Source: Xestospongia muta (Eukaryota; Porifera; Demospongiae; Haplosclerida; Petrosiidae). Taken from it: a stretch of 64,000 nt of DNA. A program made the translations under genes and the position numbers. The notes under the pieces are model-generated. The model saw nothing but the letters and a program-made list of their open reading frames with translations. It searched no databases and had not been told where the DNA came from. This document shows, one piece after another, positions 37,925 to 53,736 of the stretch (its first letter is position 1; each line of letters begins with the position of its first letter). Where the stretch lies: positions 7,178,400 to 7,242,399 of the forward strand of contig OY848924.1 in the NCBI GenBank assembly GCA_963693285.1, in the 5' to 3' direction.

Positions 37925-39184
37925 ATGTCATATGAGAATTGTATTGAGTATATTAACAACATCACTGCAGATAGACCGTATGGCACTTACCATATCCTCT
38001 TCTTAATCAATCCAGTTGATTCATATGTATGGGAAGAAAGACACGAGGCTTGGAACTATGCCTTCATTGGATATACTGCTGTCTACAGTCTACTCTTTTT
38101 CCTTCTAGGAATCCTCTCATTGGTTTTATTGATTAAAAGAGATTGCATTCGTTTGAAAACCAAAACTTTTTTCGCCATCTACACTTGCATTGTTATATTT
38201 GGTTTTTCTCGAGGATTTCATTTAGCTTTTGATCCCTATGGTATTCAAGGCTGGATTCAACAGCAGTTTCCTCAATGGACAATCATCACACGTGCATTAG
38301 CTCTGCTTGGATTTCCCAGTTTAACAGCAAGTTACACACTGGTCTTTCTTACATTGTACAAATCAGCTGAGATGGGACAATCCCGCTTGTGGCACCAAAA
38401 GTGGAAGGTTGTCATTCCTTTAACAGCTGGACATTATACCATTGCTATTATAGCTGAAGTGATTGCAAACACAGCAGCTTATCCAGCTTTAACTTCAGTG
38501 ATTATATGTGATGTTTTCTTTTCATCCTGGGGACTCTTGGTGTGTGTAGTCTACCTCTTTGCTGGTCATCGTTTGCTCAGAAAACTCAATAGGCAGTTTG
38601 CACAAAGTGTCCGTATATCAACTTCATTTAGTTCAGAAAGAGAGAGAAGATGGTGGAGACAGCGACAAGAAAGTCAGAGTGCATTACAAGATGAAAACTA
38701 TGAGAGACAATCCCAAAGAATTTCACAGACAGTTCGCAAGATAGCTATTATAACTTACTTTACAGCAATATTGACTATTATTTACGCTGTCATCAACATG
38801 GTCAATTTGTCCTTTGCTTCATGGTTTATTTTCTTCCAATGCTTGGGATTCAATGGCTTAGGAGAACCTATCAGATGGTTAGTCCTGCAAGGAGCAATTA
38901 AAACATTAGAGCTCCCACTTGCTATGTTAATGATCTATTCTGTCACTGATTTGAGAATCATTGTAGGAAGAATGATGTCCATGTGTTGTTGTTGCTGCAA
39001 TCTCAAATCACCACAAACCTGTACCAATAACGCAAGCACTGGACCCAGTCCTGGACCTCTACCCCAGACTCCTAGCCTGGAATCACTCGGAACTAAAACA
39101 ACATCAGTAGAAGTGTCGACACCACGAAATTTCTTTATTCATTCCAGTACAAATGACTCACTGGACCTGCCAACACCAGTCTAA
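37925..39184 (+). CDS. Seven-TM protein, PRRT3/4-like, copy 2
   Basis: Intronless, 419 residues, same topology as copy 1: DPYGIQGW motif, seven hydrophobic segments, basic loop (SERERRWWRQRQESQ) and a longer Pro/Thr/Ser-rich tail. The DNA from about 38105 to 38320 is almost identical to 35228-35443 of copy 1, whereas the first 170 bases and the tail have diverged more. This pattern suggests recent conversion or strong constraint on the TM2-TM3 region. Family name tentative, as for copy 1. Confidence 0.75.
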   Translation: MSYENCIEYINNITADRPYGTYHILFLINPVDSYVWEERHEAWNYAFIGYTAVYSLLFFLLGILSLVLLIKRDCIRLKTKTFFAIYTCIVIFGFSRGFHLAFDPYGIQGWIQQQFPQWTIITRALALLGFPSLTASYTLVFLTLYKSAEMGQSRLWHQKWKVVIPLTAGHYTIAIIAEVIANTAAYPALTSVIICDVFFSSWGLLVCVVYLFAGHRLLRKLNRQFAQSVRISTSFSSERERRWWRQRQESQSALQDENYERQSQRISQTVRKIAIITYFTAILTIIYAVINMVNLSFASWFIFFQCLGFNGLGEPIRWLVLQGAIKTLELPLAMLMIYSVTDLRIIVGRMMSMCCCCCNLKSPQTCTNNASTGPSPGPLPQTPSLESLGTKTTSVEVSTPRNFFIHSSTNDSLDLPTPV

Positions 39185-40020
39185 AACAGTTTACACTTAA
39201 ACACTGCATAGAATCACTATCATAATTTTAATGTCCATATGCAAATTTACTCATACTACAATCAACTCATTATAACAGTACTTACATAATTACATAATTC
39301 TTAGAACAATCTCTCTAATTTTACATTATATATCATTATATATCATAATATATATATATATATATACATATACTTTTTATACTTTTAATGTCATTAATTA
39401 CTCTTACATTATTGATCTTATATTAATAACTATTTTTGTTTTGTGTCAATTGTACATATGGTATCTACAGTGTCTTCCACTTGAAACATTGGCAACATGA
39501 CTTGCGTGAAAATCAATTATGTAAAGTTTGGCAGCTGATAAGGTCAACAAGTTAAGGAGTGATACAAAAAGATCAAAATGCATGCAACTGCTAACTAGCA
39601 GGAAGCTCTAACATGTTAGGCTAGTAGTGGTAGCTTTATAAGGGAAACTCTATAGTATTATGATTTGGACACCTACACTTGTTAAATGTGTTGTCAGTGT
39701 GTTCAATGCCAACTTGATAATTGATGTGTCTTCAGCATGACAAGTTTGGAAAAAACCAGTCATTCTCTCTATCAGTCAAGTCGCGCACCACAAATTTCAA
39801 TGTGTGAAAAAAGAGTCCCAAACCATTAGATTATGTATGCTTGATGACTTGTCACACATTTCATTGTAGAATCTGATACATTTACAACATCCAATGAAGG
39901 CTGGCAGCAACTTTATAACTAAATATTATAATATTGCAAACTACATTTAGTATTATCTTTTTTTTTAAACAATTTGCTTTTTGAACAAATGAACAAAGCG
40001 TTCGTATATCATTGTCAAGT
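39185..40020. other. Intergenic between seven-TM copy 2 and SEC62
   Basis: AT-rich with a (TA)n run at about 39350-39366. The two genes are convergent here. No gene seen. Confidence 0.55.
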
Positions 40021-42884
<2,864 letters not shown>

Positions 42885-43154
42885 GGCTAGAACTAAAGAC
42901 CACCTACTGGCACACCCAGAGGAGGAAAGCATTATTAGTGTGTAAGTTCATTGTCCTTTGATGTAGTGAGTGAAGTATGCAAGGAATTCAATGAAGGGAT
43001 AGTTCAAATAGCTGCAAAGTCATGACATTGAGCGGTAATACGTTTCAGTTTGCTTATTAGTCTGTGTTCAAATATCTGTATCAGTTTCTCTTCAACATTC
43101 GATAGTTTGGTGTTTATCTTACGATAATAAAGTATACAATTTAATACAAAGACA
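42885..43154. promoter_or_regulatory. Shared upstream region of SEC62 and the LIM-protein gene
   Basis: The start codons of two divergent genes lie 270 bp apart, implying a bidirectional promoter. No core motif stands out. Confidence 0.5.
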
Positions 43155-46100
43155 ATGACGGAAGCGGATTTCGAACGTGAAGCAGTCAAGCTGTTTAAGC
43201 AGTTAGGACTAAAAGTGGGTGCAGAGTCTTTGGATTTTTTCAAAGGACAAAGTGTGCTTTTGAGTGACTGGAAGAGTCTTTTTAAGCATCCTCAACAACC
43301 CAGATCGAGAATGTCATCTTCATCTACTGCAACACGTGAAAGCATTATGTCCAGCTCTCCTCATCATCGCAGGGTGCAGCCATTGGTACTACCCACAGCA
43401 AGCCTTGGCATTAATTCAAGAGGGAGTACTAGCCCAACATCCCATGATAGTACAGATCATGAGGAAGAAGATGATCGAGACAGTGAGGAGGAGTATTTCG
43501 GTTAGTAGAATAATTTTTCTATATTGAATTACATGTAGTGTTCAAATGTTAGTTACAAATACCATCCTATGTCTGCAATAGTGTAGGCAATCTCTTAGCT
43601 TTTCCCTCCCTCATGTGTAATTCATAACCACTAGTAATGTCTATGAGAACAGAGTGTTCTATTCATACCAATCAATATCCTTTTGAACTGTAATAACAAA
43701 ATGTTACTTTGAAAGGCAACAGCTGCACTCTCTCTTTTGAATACATGTTGTTACTTTATTTAACAGCAGTTAACAGCATACAACTGACATCTGTGTGGTT
43801 CTGTATGATGCAGCTGTAAAAATGCAGCTGGTTTCAATTATGTGGTTTATAGTTATACAAGTATTAATGTCTTAAGGTTATGTACAAATGGTGGAAGTCA
43901 ATACTAATTACTACATGTTTGAAGTGTCCAGTGTTAAAGAGGACAGGTTACTTTGTTGTGTGAACAAAGTGACCTGTTTGTGTGTTAATCAACACAGTAT
44001 TATACATTGCCTACTGACATGTTTGTCTGAGCAAGTGTTAAAGGTATAGAACAAGTTGCTTTAGTTTCCTTCACATTGTCTGTCTGAGAAAGTCATAGTT
44101 TATTTAAAGACAAATATGACATGTGATTGTCTTTATGCCATTGAATACTTAGTGGAAATTTGTTAAATGCCTTACTGCGAGAATTTCTTCTCACTATGAC
44201 AAATATTTGGGATATAAAGAGTATCAGGTTCACGTCAAATGATCCTTATAACCGTGGCACCAACAATTTGTCTGTTGTCTGCTTTATAGTTTATCAATTT
44301 TTCGACCATCCCTATATATGTGTGTGTATGTGTGTGTAGCAACATCAATAATAGCTACGATCATCAGTCTTTCTTACCTTAAAACACTGGTAAATTGTTG
44401 TAGCTATTACTACCCATTAGTATTAAGTAGTTTACTATTTGTTAAGCTACTCTGCGTTTTATTACTCTTCATTTGTAATCTAGTAAATATCTAGGAAGTT
44501 AACAAACCTGAGTAATTGTAATATTATTAAATTGATGTTGTGGTGAAATCTTGTATTTGTTATTTTAGTTTAGTTAGGTTTGCAAAAGATTTTGTTATAT
44601 TACTATTACATGTTATGTGTGTATATAGAGTAGTGTGTCTTGGTATTTGACTGTATTTATAGCTGTTATAATAATTAATAACACCATTGATAATGTTGTT
44701 GGATGATATTAATAACACCATTGATGATGTTGTTAAGCTATCCAACTATCATACTAATGCTTTATCAAGTAGTTTCTTTGGCACTCAATACTAAAGTTCT
44801 GAACTTTTTAAACCAATCTCTGGTCTTCTACTAAAAGTGTCAAGCTTTTATCAAGCATTAATGGCAGTCCTCTCCAAAGGTGTAAATTGTTGTCTGTGTT
44901 GTTCATTCACTGTCACACATATGTTGGCAAATGGTAGTAGGGGGAAGAGGAGTTATTGCAACACCACAGCATTCCCAAGGACACACATAATTAGTTGAGT
45001 TTGCCAACAAATAGTATACATTCTCAACATATTGTTTAGCATTAGGAATGTGTGTCATTGTAACAAGATGATCAAGAAAGGCAGTAAATGAAACACCTCT
45101 TACCATTAATTATAACAATTATAGAATTTGCTCACAGTCATCTTTGATCAGTGTTATTTCCCATAACAGGAAAAACGAGTATTGTTAACAGTAAATATGA
45201 ATATTGGTATGCTGTAAACAACTAAACATGTATTGGATTGTTAATTAATATTATATTGGTCAGGAATAATTTTACCAATATGGAGTATTGTAACATATCA
45301 CTGGTATTGTCTTAATAACAGATACCTTACAATGTTTGTTGACAATACCACCAATGTAACATCATATTGATCATATCATTCTCTAGTGGTGGATAGATTA
45401 AGGAATGGAGAGATAGTTGGATAAATGACTAGAAGTGATTGATATAGCAATACAATAAAGCTTGATGAGTTGGCAAGCAACAGTCATTCTTCTTAGTTAG
45501 TCTAGACTGCTGTTTTTTTAGGTAACCAGAACTCTCATAAATTTACCATGTGGTTTTGCAGAGTGTCCAAAATATTAGACTCTTATTGGATATGCTTTGA
45601 AATAGAATTACAGTAATTGAATTATCTTACTCCAAATGAAACCTGGTCCAATTTGTAAGCCCTACAAATTATAATGACCAGATGTAACTTAAGCCTTCAA
45701 ATGTAATAACAAAGAACTCGTTAAGCATAAAAATGAATTACATGATGGATGGATGGAGATTTGGAAGGATAACTGAGGTAACAACCCTATAGATACCACT
45801 AGTTTCACTGTTGACTTTGAGCAAGATAAACCATGATATTTTTACTAGAACTGAAAATCTAAACAGTTCATGCATAACTTTATTGATATCGATACAACTC
45901 TCTGTGTACAATAACATACCATAACTACAACCGCAATGTAACACGAGTCGATTTATACCTGGTACACTATTTAATACTTACAGCATTTAGAGTTTAGTAC
46001 TGAAATAGGAGAGCACATATTGTAGCAATTGTTGTTTGGATGTAGCTTTGGGAATAAACAACTTACATTGTGGAAAATTGTTGTTTAATATTCACTTGTA

Positions 46101-47099
46101 TTTCCACGAATCTATATAATCATTCATCTATCTGTCCAGGTGACTGTGCTGTTTGTGAACAACCAGTGATTGGAGAAGAGACAGGGTGTCTTGCTTTAGA
46201 TCAAGTATTTCATAACATGTGTTTCAAGTGCAACAAATGCTGTAAGAATTTCTAAGTTTATTATAAGTGAATTCACATTGATTTGACTTCATTAGATAAA
46301 CCTCTATCAGGTGGTAGTTTCTTTGTCAGTGATGGATTAGTCTTATGTGAAAAAGACTACTTGGTAAGTGTACCTGTAATAAAAGTATTGTGTTTGTTGA
46401 CTCTCTCTCTCCCTATCTAGTTCACTCTCGACAAATGCTACACTTGTAAACAAGTTATTACACATAAGGTAAGTACGACATATTGTGACATTGTAATACA
46501 TCATTTATATAGATAATACGAGCAATAGGACATACATATCATCCTGTCTGCTTCAGATGTAATGTATGCGGATTGTGTCTAGATGGTGTACCATTTGCTG
46601 CTGACTTCAGTAATAATGTATATTGTGAGAAAGATTTTCATAAGTAAGTAAATTGTCATGGCGATATGTAGTTAATAGTATTCATGACTTATTATAGAAT
46701 GTTTGCACCAATATGTGCTGTTTGTCAAGATCCAATTGTACCATCACCTGTAAGTGGAGAGGAATTATGAAAGCCACACCCATTAATCTATATCTATTAT
46801 AACTATTATAGGGTAAAAACAAGAGTAAAAGATTAATTGCCATGAATTTGAGTTTTCATGTTGATTGCTATCGATGTTTGGTGAGTTGTCTCTTGTTGTC
46901 TTATTCATTCATCTATTTGTCTATATTATTGTCTGCTCATCTCTAGGAATGCAACATACCATTAGTAACTAATCAATGTTCCAGTTCAGCAGTTCAATGT
47001 TATCCCATCAATGAACATCCCCTTTGTTTACAATGTAACAAGTTATGGACTAGTCGAGGTCAAACTAAACTGGAAGTCCCCCCTACCTTACACATGTAA
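43155..47099 (+). CDS. Ajuba/LIMD1/WTIP-family three-LIM protein
   Basis: Eight exons: 43155-43500, 46140-46241, 46296-46363, 46421-46468, 46513-46643, 46698-46749, 46812-46880, 46947-47099; 322 residues, all phases consistent. A short Ser-rich acidic N-terminus ends in EEEYFG, the same junction seen before LIM1 in vertebrate members. LIM1 starts DCAVC; LIM2 has [22 protein letters not shown]3 has the family's insertion ([17 protein letters not shown]) and ends HPLCLQC. Family members link cell junctions to Hippo/Warts, microRNA and Rho signalling. The N-terminal region is much shorter than in vertebrates (about 115 residues against several hundred). It is divergent from SEC62, with a 2.6 kb first intron. 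Confidence 0.9.
43501..46139. other. Long first intron of the LIM-protein gene
   Basis: 2.6 kb, AT-rich, with no supported gene, tandem array or transposon. A likely place for enhancers by position only. Confidence 0.5.
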
Positions 47100-47275
47100 A
47101 TAAAAACAACACAGAATATATTATTTTTGACAATTGTTATATACGGCATTGTGTGTCACTATGATTATGTGCGACTATTTTTGTTTGTCAAAGCTTGGAT
47201 ATTAATTCGATTTAATTGATCCAACAATAAAAAATTAATCATATTTGCACACGTGGCTACACGTGCTCATTCTAG

Positions 47276-47325
47276 CCTCGTACCCAGGCATTCTAGTAAA
47301 GAGTATATTTAGCCTGGGTACGAGG
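47276..47325. repeat. Perfect 14-bp inverted repeat (hairpin) upstream of the fibrinogen-domain gene
   Basis: CCTCGTACCCAGGC at 47276-47289 pairs exactly with GCCTGGGTACGAGG at 47312-47325 around a 22-base loop, ending 16 bases before the start codon at 47342. It could be a MITE-type palindrome or a 5' UTR hairpin. Confidence 0.8.
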
Positions 47326-47341
47326 ATAGTGCTCAATCACG

Positions 47342-48136
47342 ATGAAGATGGTTTTCGTCTTATTGCTCGTTCTCAGCTATTTTCATTGGAGTTATGCTCT
47401 TATAGAAGCTCCAGAACACTACCAAAATGACTTTACCAAAGAAACATCGATACTACCACCAGTAAATCTAACAGAGTGGAATATCGAGTCCACATTTTTT
47501 CGCAACAGTTGTTTGGCTTACCGAGAGTTCCACTCTTGTTGTGATTTGTATTTAACGGGCCAACTAGAATCTGGAATCTATGTCGTCAGGAATAAAACAG
47601 TATACTGTGATATGGAGACTAACGGGAGAGGCTGGTTAGTTATTTTCAACAGGTCACTAACCGACAACGACACACAAATAAGCTTCTCTCAGAGCTGGAA
47701 TCAGTACAGGAAGGGATTCGGAGCTGTCGATGGTGATCATTGGTTAGGACTCGACTTTGTTCATCACTTTACACAGAACTATTCTACACAGCTGCAAATT
47801 GAGCTCTGGAACACGACCGACAACATAACACGTTTGATCTACGAGAATTTCAAAATAGCAAATGAGACGTATCATTATCAATTATTCTTGGAAGAATATA
47901 ATGGTTCACTACCAGATGAACTAGTCTATCATAATGGTTCATATTTTTCCACTTACGATCAAACTCACAACCTACCAAATCCATATTGTCCTTTGATTTA
48001 TCATGGCGGTTGGTGGTACAACGATTGCTGGAAAGTTCTGCCAACTGGTATGGATGGGGTCTTCTACTGGGGTAAACTTGCCTTCGAAGGTATGGCCATG
48101 AAAATACGTCCAAAGACTTGCAACTTGTTTGATTGA
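47342..48136 (+). CDS. Secreted fibrinogen-C-terminal-domain protein (FReD)
   Basis: Intronless, 264 residues. Signal peptide MKMVFVLLLVLSYFHWSYA, then a spacer of about 45 residues, then a fibrinogen-related domain from about residue 65: CCDLYLTGQLESGIYVV, VYCDMETNGRGWLVI, F-x-x-SWNQYRKGFG, GDHWLGLDFVHHFT, and the C-terminal GGWWYNDC and MKIRP motifs. The calcium-site loop (DxDND in ficolins and fibrinogen) reads STYDQTHN here, so calcium binding may be altered. At least eight N-x-S/T sequons. Likely an extracellular lectin or matrix/innate-immunity protein; the ligand is not predictable. A single exon is unusual beside its spliced neighbours and may reflect retroposition. Confidence 0.88.
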   Translation: MKMVFVLLLVLSYFHWSYALIEAPEHYQNDFTKETSILPPVNLTEWNIESTFFRNSCLAYREFHSCCDLYLTGQLESGIYVVRNKTVYCDMETNGRGWLVIFNRSLTDNDTQISFSQSWNQYRKGFGAVDGDHWLGLDFVHHFTQNYSTQLQIELWNTTDNITRLIYENFKIANETYHYQLFLEEYNGSLPDELVYHNGSYFSTYDQTHNLPNPYCPLIYHGGWWYNDCWKVLPTGMDGVFYWGKLAFEGMAMKIRPKTCNLFD

Positions 48137-48869
48137 ACTCTCCTGTATCTCATGAACCTATTATATCACTTACTTATTAATCATTTAAATTGATACTTCA
48201 TTTTATCACTTATATCTTGAGTATCTACTTTTGACTTATCATATTGATCTGTATTGACTTTCAGTTTCATCTATAATGGACTATAATCGACCACACCCTC
48301 TTACAATACAATTATCATATTGATCTGTAATTTTCATTTTATCACTTATATCTTGAGTATCTATTTCTGACTTATTTATCTGTATCAATTTTCAGTTTCA
48401 TTTATAATGGACTATAATTGACCACATCCTCTTGAAATATTCACTTATATTGATCTGTATTGACTTTTGCTTTCATGTATAATGGATTTTAATTGACCAC
48501 ACCTCTCTTAAAATAGCCTAAGTATCTGCTGCTGACTCATCATTTATCTATATTGACTTTCAATTTCATTAATTGACCACACCTCTCTTAAAATAACCTG
48601 TTAATAACTTTAAAATGATGCACTAGCTATAAAGTAGTTTCTCAAATAATTATTAGTAACACACACACACACAAAACTAGAGAATGTAATCGCAATAATA
48701 ATAATAATAATAATTAACTTATTCACAATAATATTCAATGATTACTAGTAGTGGGTGTGTCAATAAACAACTGATAAGTCAGTGAATGACAAACAATGAA
48801 TAGGGTTAACCCCATAGCGCACAATAATATAATAATGAAGTAGACAGTTGAAAGACTTGCATGATCTTC
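48137..48869. repeat. Degenerate tandem repeats between the FReD gene and CDC42
   Basis: From about 48180 to 48600 there are roughly four diverged copies of a unit of about 100-130 bp with recurring blocks (TTGATCTGTATTGACTTT, TATAATGGACTATAAT, TTGACCACACC). After it come an (AC)n run at about 48659 and an (AAT)n run at about 48696-48712. No gene seen. Confidence 0.7.
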
Positions 48870-50164
<1,295 letters not shown>

Positions 50165-50767
50165 TTACTTATTTGTAGACGGATTGCCAAGAATCCTAGC
50201 CCTAAATTAAAATACAATTATCTTATAATAACAACATTACATTTCCTTACCGTGCACTGGCATACTCTGCTTCTCTTTGAGCTAATGATTTCTGACTACG
50301 TTCAGTGGGAGTTGGGGTGACAGAGGCATCATTTGTATCATTATCGGGGCGTTTAAGTATTTTTATCTACACACAATATATAATTACATAAGATAATATG
50401 CAGAACAATGCTCACTTGTGCAACATATTCAGACCCTTCAGAATATTTGATTTTTTTGGGACCTTCTAGAAGTGGCATTTCAGTAGTAGTGGGTGGAGTT
50501 TGTTTAGCACTATAAGTAATATAATAAATATCTTTGATTTTAGTAAGTGTCTTGTGACCTGACATTCTAAACATCTGGTATGAACTATACTTACGTACGT
50601 TAGTTTAGAGATTTCTTGTTGTCGTGTCGTCAAACGACGGAGCAGGTCCTAAAATAAAAATCATATACCATAGTCACATGACTAATCACATGACATACCT
50701 CCTCTTCAATATCTTCCCAATTATCCCCTACTTCATCATCATCAATTTCCTCCTCTTGTACAGCCAT
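50165..50767 (-). CDS. SZRD1: SUZ-domain-containing protein 1-like
   Basis: Five exons in transcript order: 50699-50767, 50599-50648, 50416-50509, 50251-50366, 50165-50201; 121 residues. The acidic N-terminus contains DNWEDIEEE; the middle has PPTTTEMPLL; the SUZ core reads IKILKRPDND, then QKSLAQREAEYASARARILG, matching the SUZ motif of the vertebrate protein (IRILKRP ... KSLAQREAEYAEARRRILG). SUZ domains bind RNA; the cellular role is not well known. Exon 2 uses the first of two overlapping donors (GTACGT then GTAAGT); only GTACGT keeps the phase with exon 3. It is divergent from POLE4, with 52 bp between start codons. Confidence 0.9.
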
Positions 50768-50819
50768 TTTTCAAAGCAACCACACCCGCTTAATACTTCA
50801 ATTAATGCCCATCTGCATT
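50768..50819. promoter_or_regulatory. 52-bp bidirectional promoter of the SUZ gene and POLE4
   Basis: Only 52 bases separate the two divergent start codons, so core promoter and 5' UTRs must overlap. It contains CCACACCC at 50780-50787, a CACCC-box/KLF-like motif over-represented in this window. Confidence 0.6.
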
Positions 50820-51702
50820 ATGGAAGTACTAGAAAGTAATGAGAGTCAAACAGAGGAGAGAGAAGACATACATAATGACAGTACTAGTAGTGCTAGCACT
50901 AAAACTACAAGTATGGGTACAATTGATCAAGGATGTTGCAATATTATGTACTATAGCAAAGTCTCGAACTCTTGTGAGTTTACCATTGACAAGAGTGAAA
51001 AATATAATGAAGTCAGACCCAGATGTGGCCTTAACTGGACAAGAAACAGTTCTACTTATAGCTAAGGTTTGTGCTCAAACCACAATGACTAGCTAGCTGT
51101 CAGCCTCTACTACATATTATCAAATGAACGGCATATTTAATTAAAATAATGTGAAATTAATGCATTTATGATCAAGAAATATTGTTTTCCTGCGGTAACC
51201 ATGGTATTATCTCCATTATCAATTGGTACTTTGTTAAGTGTTCAATAATTTCTTCATTCCAAACAGATAATATATATATATACTAATAAACCTCAAAGTT
51301 CCATAGTAATCGGTGATACATGGTGGTCTGTCCTTTGGTTGCAATTCCATACATGTATACAGGACATTAGCTGTAATATTGTAGGACAACTGTTGTTGCA
51401 GCTTTAAACTGTATTACATATCATTGAGACTTGGCCCAGTACAGTCTGCTTATGTCTGACCTCTTGACCCCTGATTATTATGGATAATTTATTTGATTAC
51501 TTCAATCATGAATAATAGTCTTGTTTTTTTTCCTTCTCTCCATTAGATGACTGAGTTATTTATAGGACATATATCACACAAGGCATATCATTATACAAAG
51601 CTTGGCAAGAGAAAAACACTTCAAGACAAGGATATTTATGCTTGTATTACTGCTAATGACGAACTATCATTTTTAGAAGGGATTTTGGAAAACTTCAGTT
51701 AA
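50820..51702 (+). CDS. POLE4: DNA polymerase epsilon subunit 4 (histone-fold protein)
   Basis: Exons 50820-50910, 50957-51066 and 51547-51702; 118 residues, against 117 in human. An acidic Ser/Thr-rich N-terminus leads to a histone fold: LPLTRVKNIMKSDPDVALTG, QETVLLIAKMTELFIGHIS, GKRKTLQDKDIYACI, DELSFLEGIL. POLE4 pairs with POLE3 in polymerase epsilon and binds H3-H4. CHRAC1 is the nearest alternative, but the GQE and GKRKTLQ motifs favour POLE4. Intron 1 is only 46 bp (GTATGG to ATAG), among the shortest here. The start is fixed by the divergent SUZ gene and by the frame of exon 1. Confidence 0.9.
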
Positions 51703-52269
51703 ATAATTAGACAGTCATAATTATTTCTGCTAGCTAACATCTTTCTCTCAATTACTTTACCAGCTGTGATATTATCCTTTATATGTGTATAAATTACAAT
51801 AATAGTACACTCTTCCAAAGATCAATCATATACTTCATCATTAAGATATATGTATGTGTTTGTGTGTGTGTGTGTGTGTGTGTGCATGTATGTATACACA
51901 CACACACACACATATATGTATATATGACTGAAAGGTGAACAAAACCATAGATAAAACTAAAATCAAGGACTTATAATTATACTAAAACTAGATTGTTTTT
52001 ACAGAGAAAACGTGAGGCCTGTTATAGAGGTCATTAAAATAAACAAAAGGTCATCATTCCATTGTATCACAAAGCCACTTGCTATGTGGAGTTGATTTAA
52101 GTTCTATCATGTACCCATTAATCTTATCAAGAACTCACGAGCATTTGAAGCTCCTGATAACAATGTTGTGATGACATTTTTTAATCATAATTGATTTTTG
52201 AGTTTTCATATGAGCATTGATTTCTTTAAAGTCAATAAAAATTTGAACAGATTATAAGGCATAATTTTA
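51703..52269. other. Convergent intergenic region between POLE4 and MIIP
   Basis: Holds the 3' UTRs of both genes and a (GT)n then (AC)n simple-repeat pair at about 51856-51912. No gene seen. Confidence 0.55.
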
Positions 52270-53518
52270 TTAACAAGATTTGTGTTTTATTGACGACCTC
52301 AAGTCAATAGATTTATATTTGGGCACAGCAGAATTGTCTGAATTATGCCATCCGGAAAGACAATGCTACAAAAATAAATAATACATATATGTCCATTCAT
52401 ACACACACACACAAGCACCCTTACCTGTGACAACCCCATTGAGTCTGAAGGATTAAAACTAACTCGTCGATGAGGTCTTACTTCATAGGGTACTTGTAAG
52501 GTGCTATGAGGAACACTTACTCTAACATGAAAACATAAAGTTTGTTATGAGGATGATATAACTCACTGGATTAAACTGGGTGGTTGCTGAGATGTCCGTG
52601 GTCGGAGTATGTCCTCACAGACAGGACATATTACATCATCAATGCATCTACAATTGATTGGTACCGGGAATAATCTGTTACTAAGTGAATAGCTATGTAT
52701 ATCTGATTGTGTGTGTGAGAGAGAGCATTCGTCAATAATAAAACAAAAATACAAACCTTTTGTTTCACATTCTTCAAAAATTTGATTGTCACCACGGGGA
52801 AGTGTTTTATCTATATTACAATTAGTCTTTGAAAACCTAAACCAAAATGACAAGCTCTCATTTGATTTAGTCAGTTACATTCTATAAAACTAGCTTCAAT
52901 GACTTACATTTCACGAGGCATATAACATTCTGAATGGTTGACCTTTCTGAACTCATTCAACTCATGTATCCATTCTGAGCTATACTGAGACACACCAGGG
53001 CTTGTATCCAGAAGACCAACCACCCAGTCGTAACCAGGACAACCGATACCTCTGCCAGTGCTTCTAACAATCACGCAACATTATTATTCAATTCAATTTG
53101 ATACATACTTTCGAGGTGTCTTCCAAGTCTTACGGCTCTCATTGAGGCGCCGATCTAGCGCTCCAAATCGAGAGGCATTTAGTGACTCAATAATATCTGT
53201 TTTGTTTGTTGTATGATAACTGCTATTCAGTGTAGTGGGTCTTTGTGGTTCAAGTGAAGTATCTATGGGAAAAATAAAACATTTAATATATATATATATA
53301 TATATATTCAATAAATTCTACTCCAGCAATACAAACGTACTGAATGATTGTAGATTTCCTGGTATTCTGTATTGTGGTCTAGATGAGGAACTGTTTGTTG
53401 GTCGTGGCATTTCTCCATGAACTTGTGAATCTTTAAGTAAAGTAGTGTTCAGGTCTCTCAGTTCCTTGTACAGCTCTCTTTGGCCATCTTGTAGTCGTTG
53501 TAAAAGAGTATCGACCAT
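52270..53518 (-). CDS. MIIP: Migration and invasion-inhibitory protein homologue
   Basis: Seven exons in transcript order: 53341-53518, 53109-53262, 52908-53063, 52757-52836, 52567-52702, 52425-52521, 52270-52365; 298 residues. The N-terminus is helical (LLQRLQDGQRELYKELRDL). A conserved block reads GYDWVVGLLD, then FRKVNHSEC; a cysteine-rich segment reads NRLFPVPINCRCIDDVICPVC; the C-terminus reads SVPHSTL, PHRRVSFNPSDSMGL and HCLSGW, which matches the order of motifs I know from vertebrate MIIP (GYEWIAGLLD; RLFPVP ... CPVC; RRKSFDASD; HCLAGW). Exon 5 uses the upstream CAG at 52703-52705; the nearer TAG would break the frame. Vertebrate MIIP restrains migration and mitosis; the role here is unknown. 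Divergent from PSMB6. Confidence 0.82.
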
Positions 53519-53607
53519 CTTTTTCTAAGAAGAAAATTCGAATTTCGAATCATATTCAAAAGCCACGCCTTAACCACACCCTCAATTAATTCTCTCCACG
53601 AGGAAAA
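53519..53607. promoter_or_regulatory. 89-bp bidirectional promoter of MIIP and PSMB6
   Basis: The two start codons are 89 bases apart on opposite strands. The interval carries CCACACCC at 53574-53581 and a related CCACGCCT just before it. Confidence 0.6.
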
Positions 53608-53700
53608 ATGGCTGCTACAATGTTACCACTTGCAAGTTCGTCCATTCATCATGTGGATATAGGAATGAATGAACCAGTTTCTACAGGCGTAAGAGACTTA

Positions 53701-53736
<36 letters not shown>

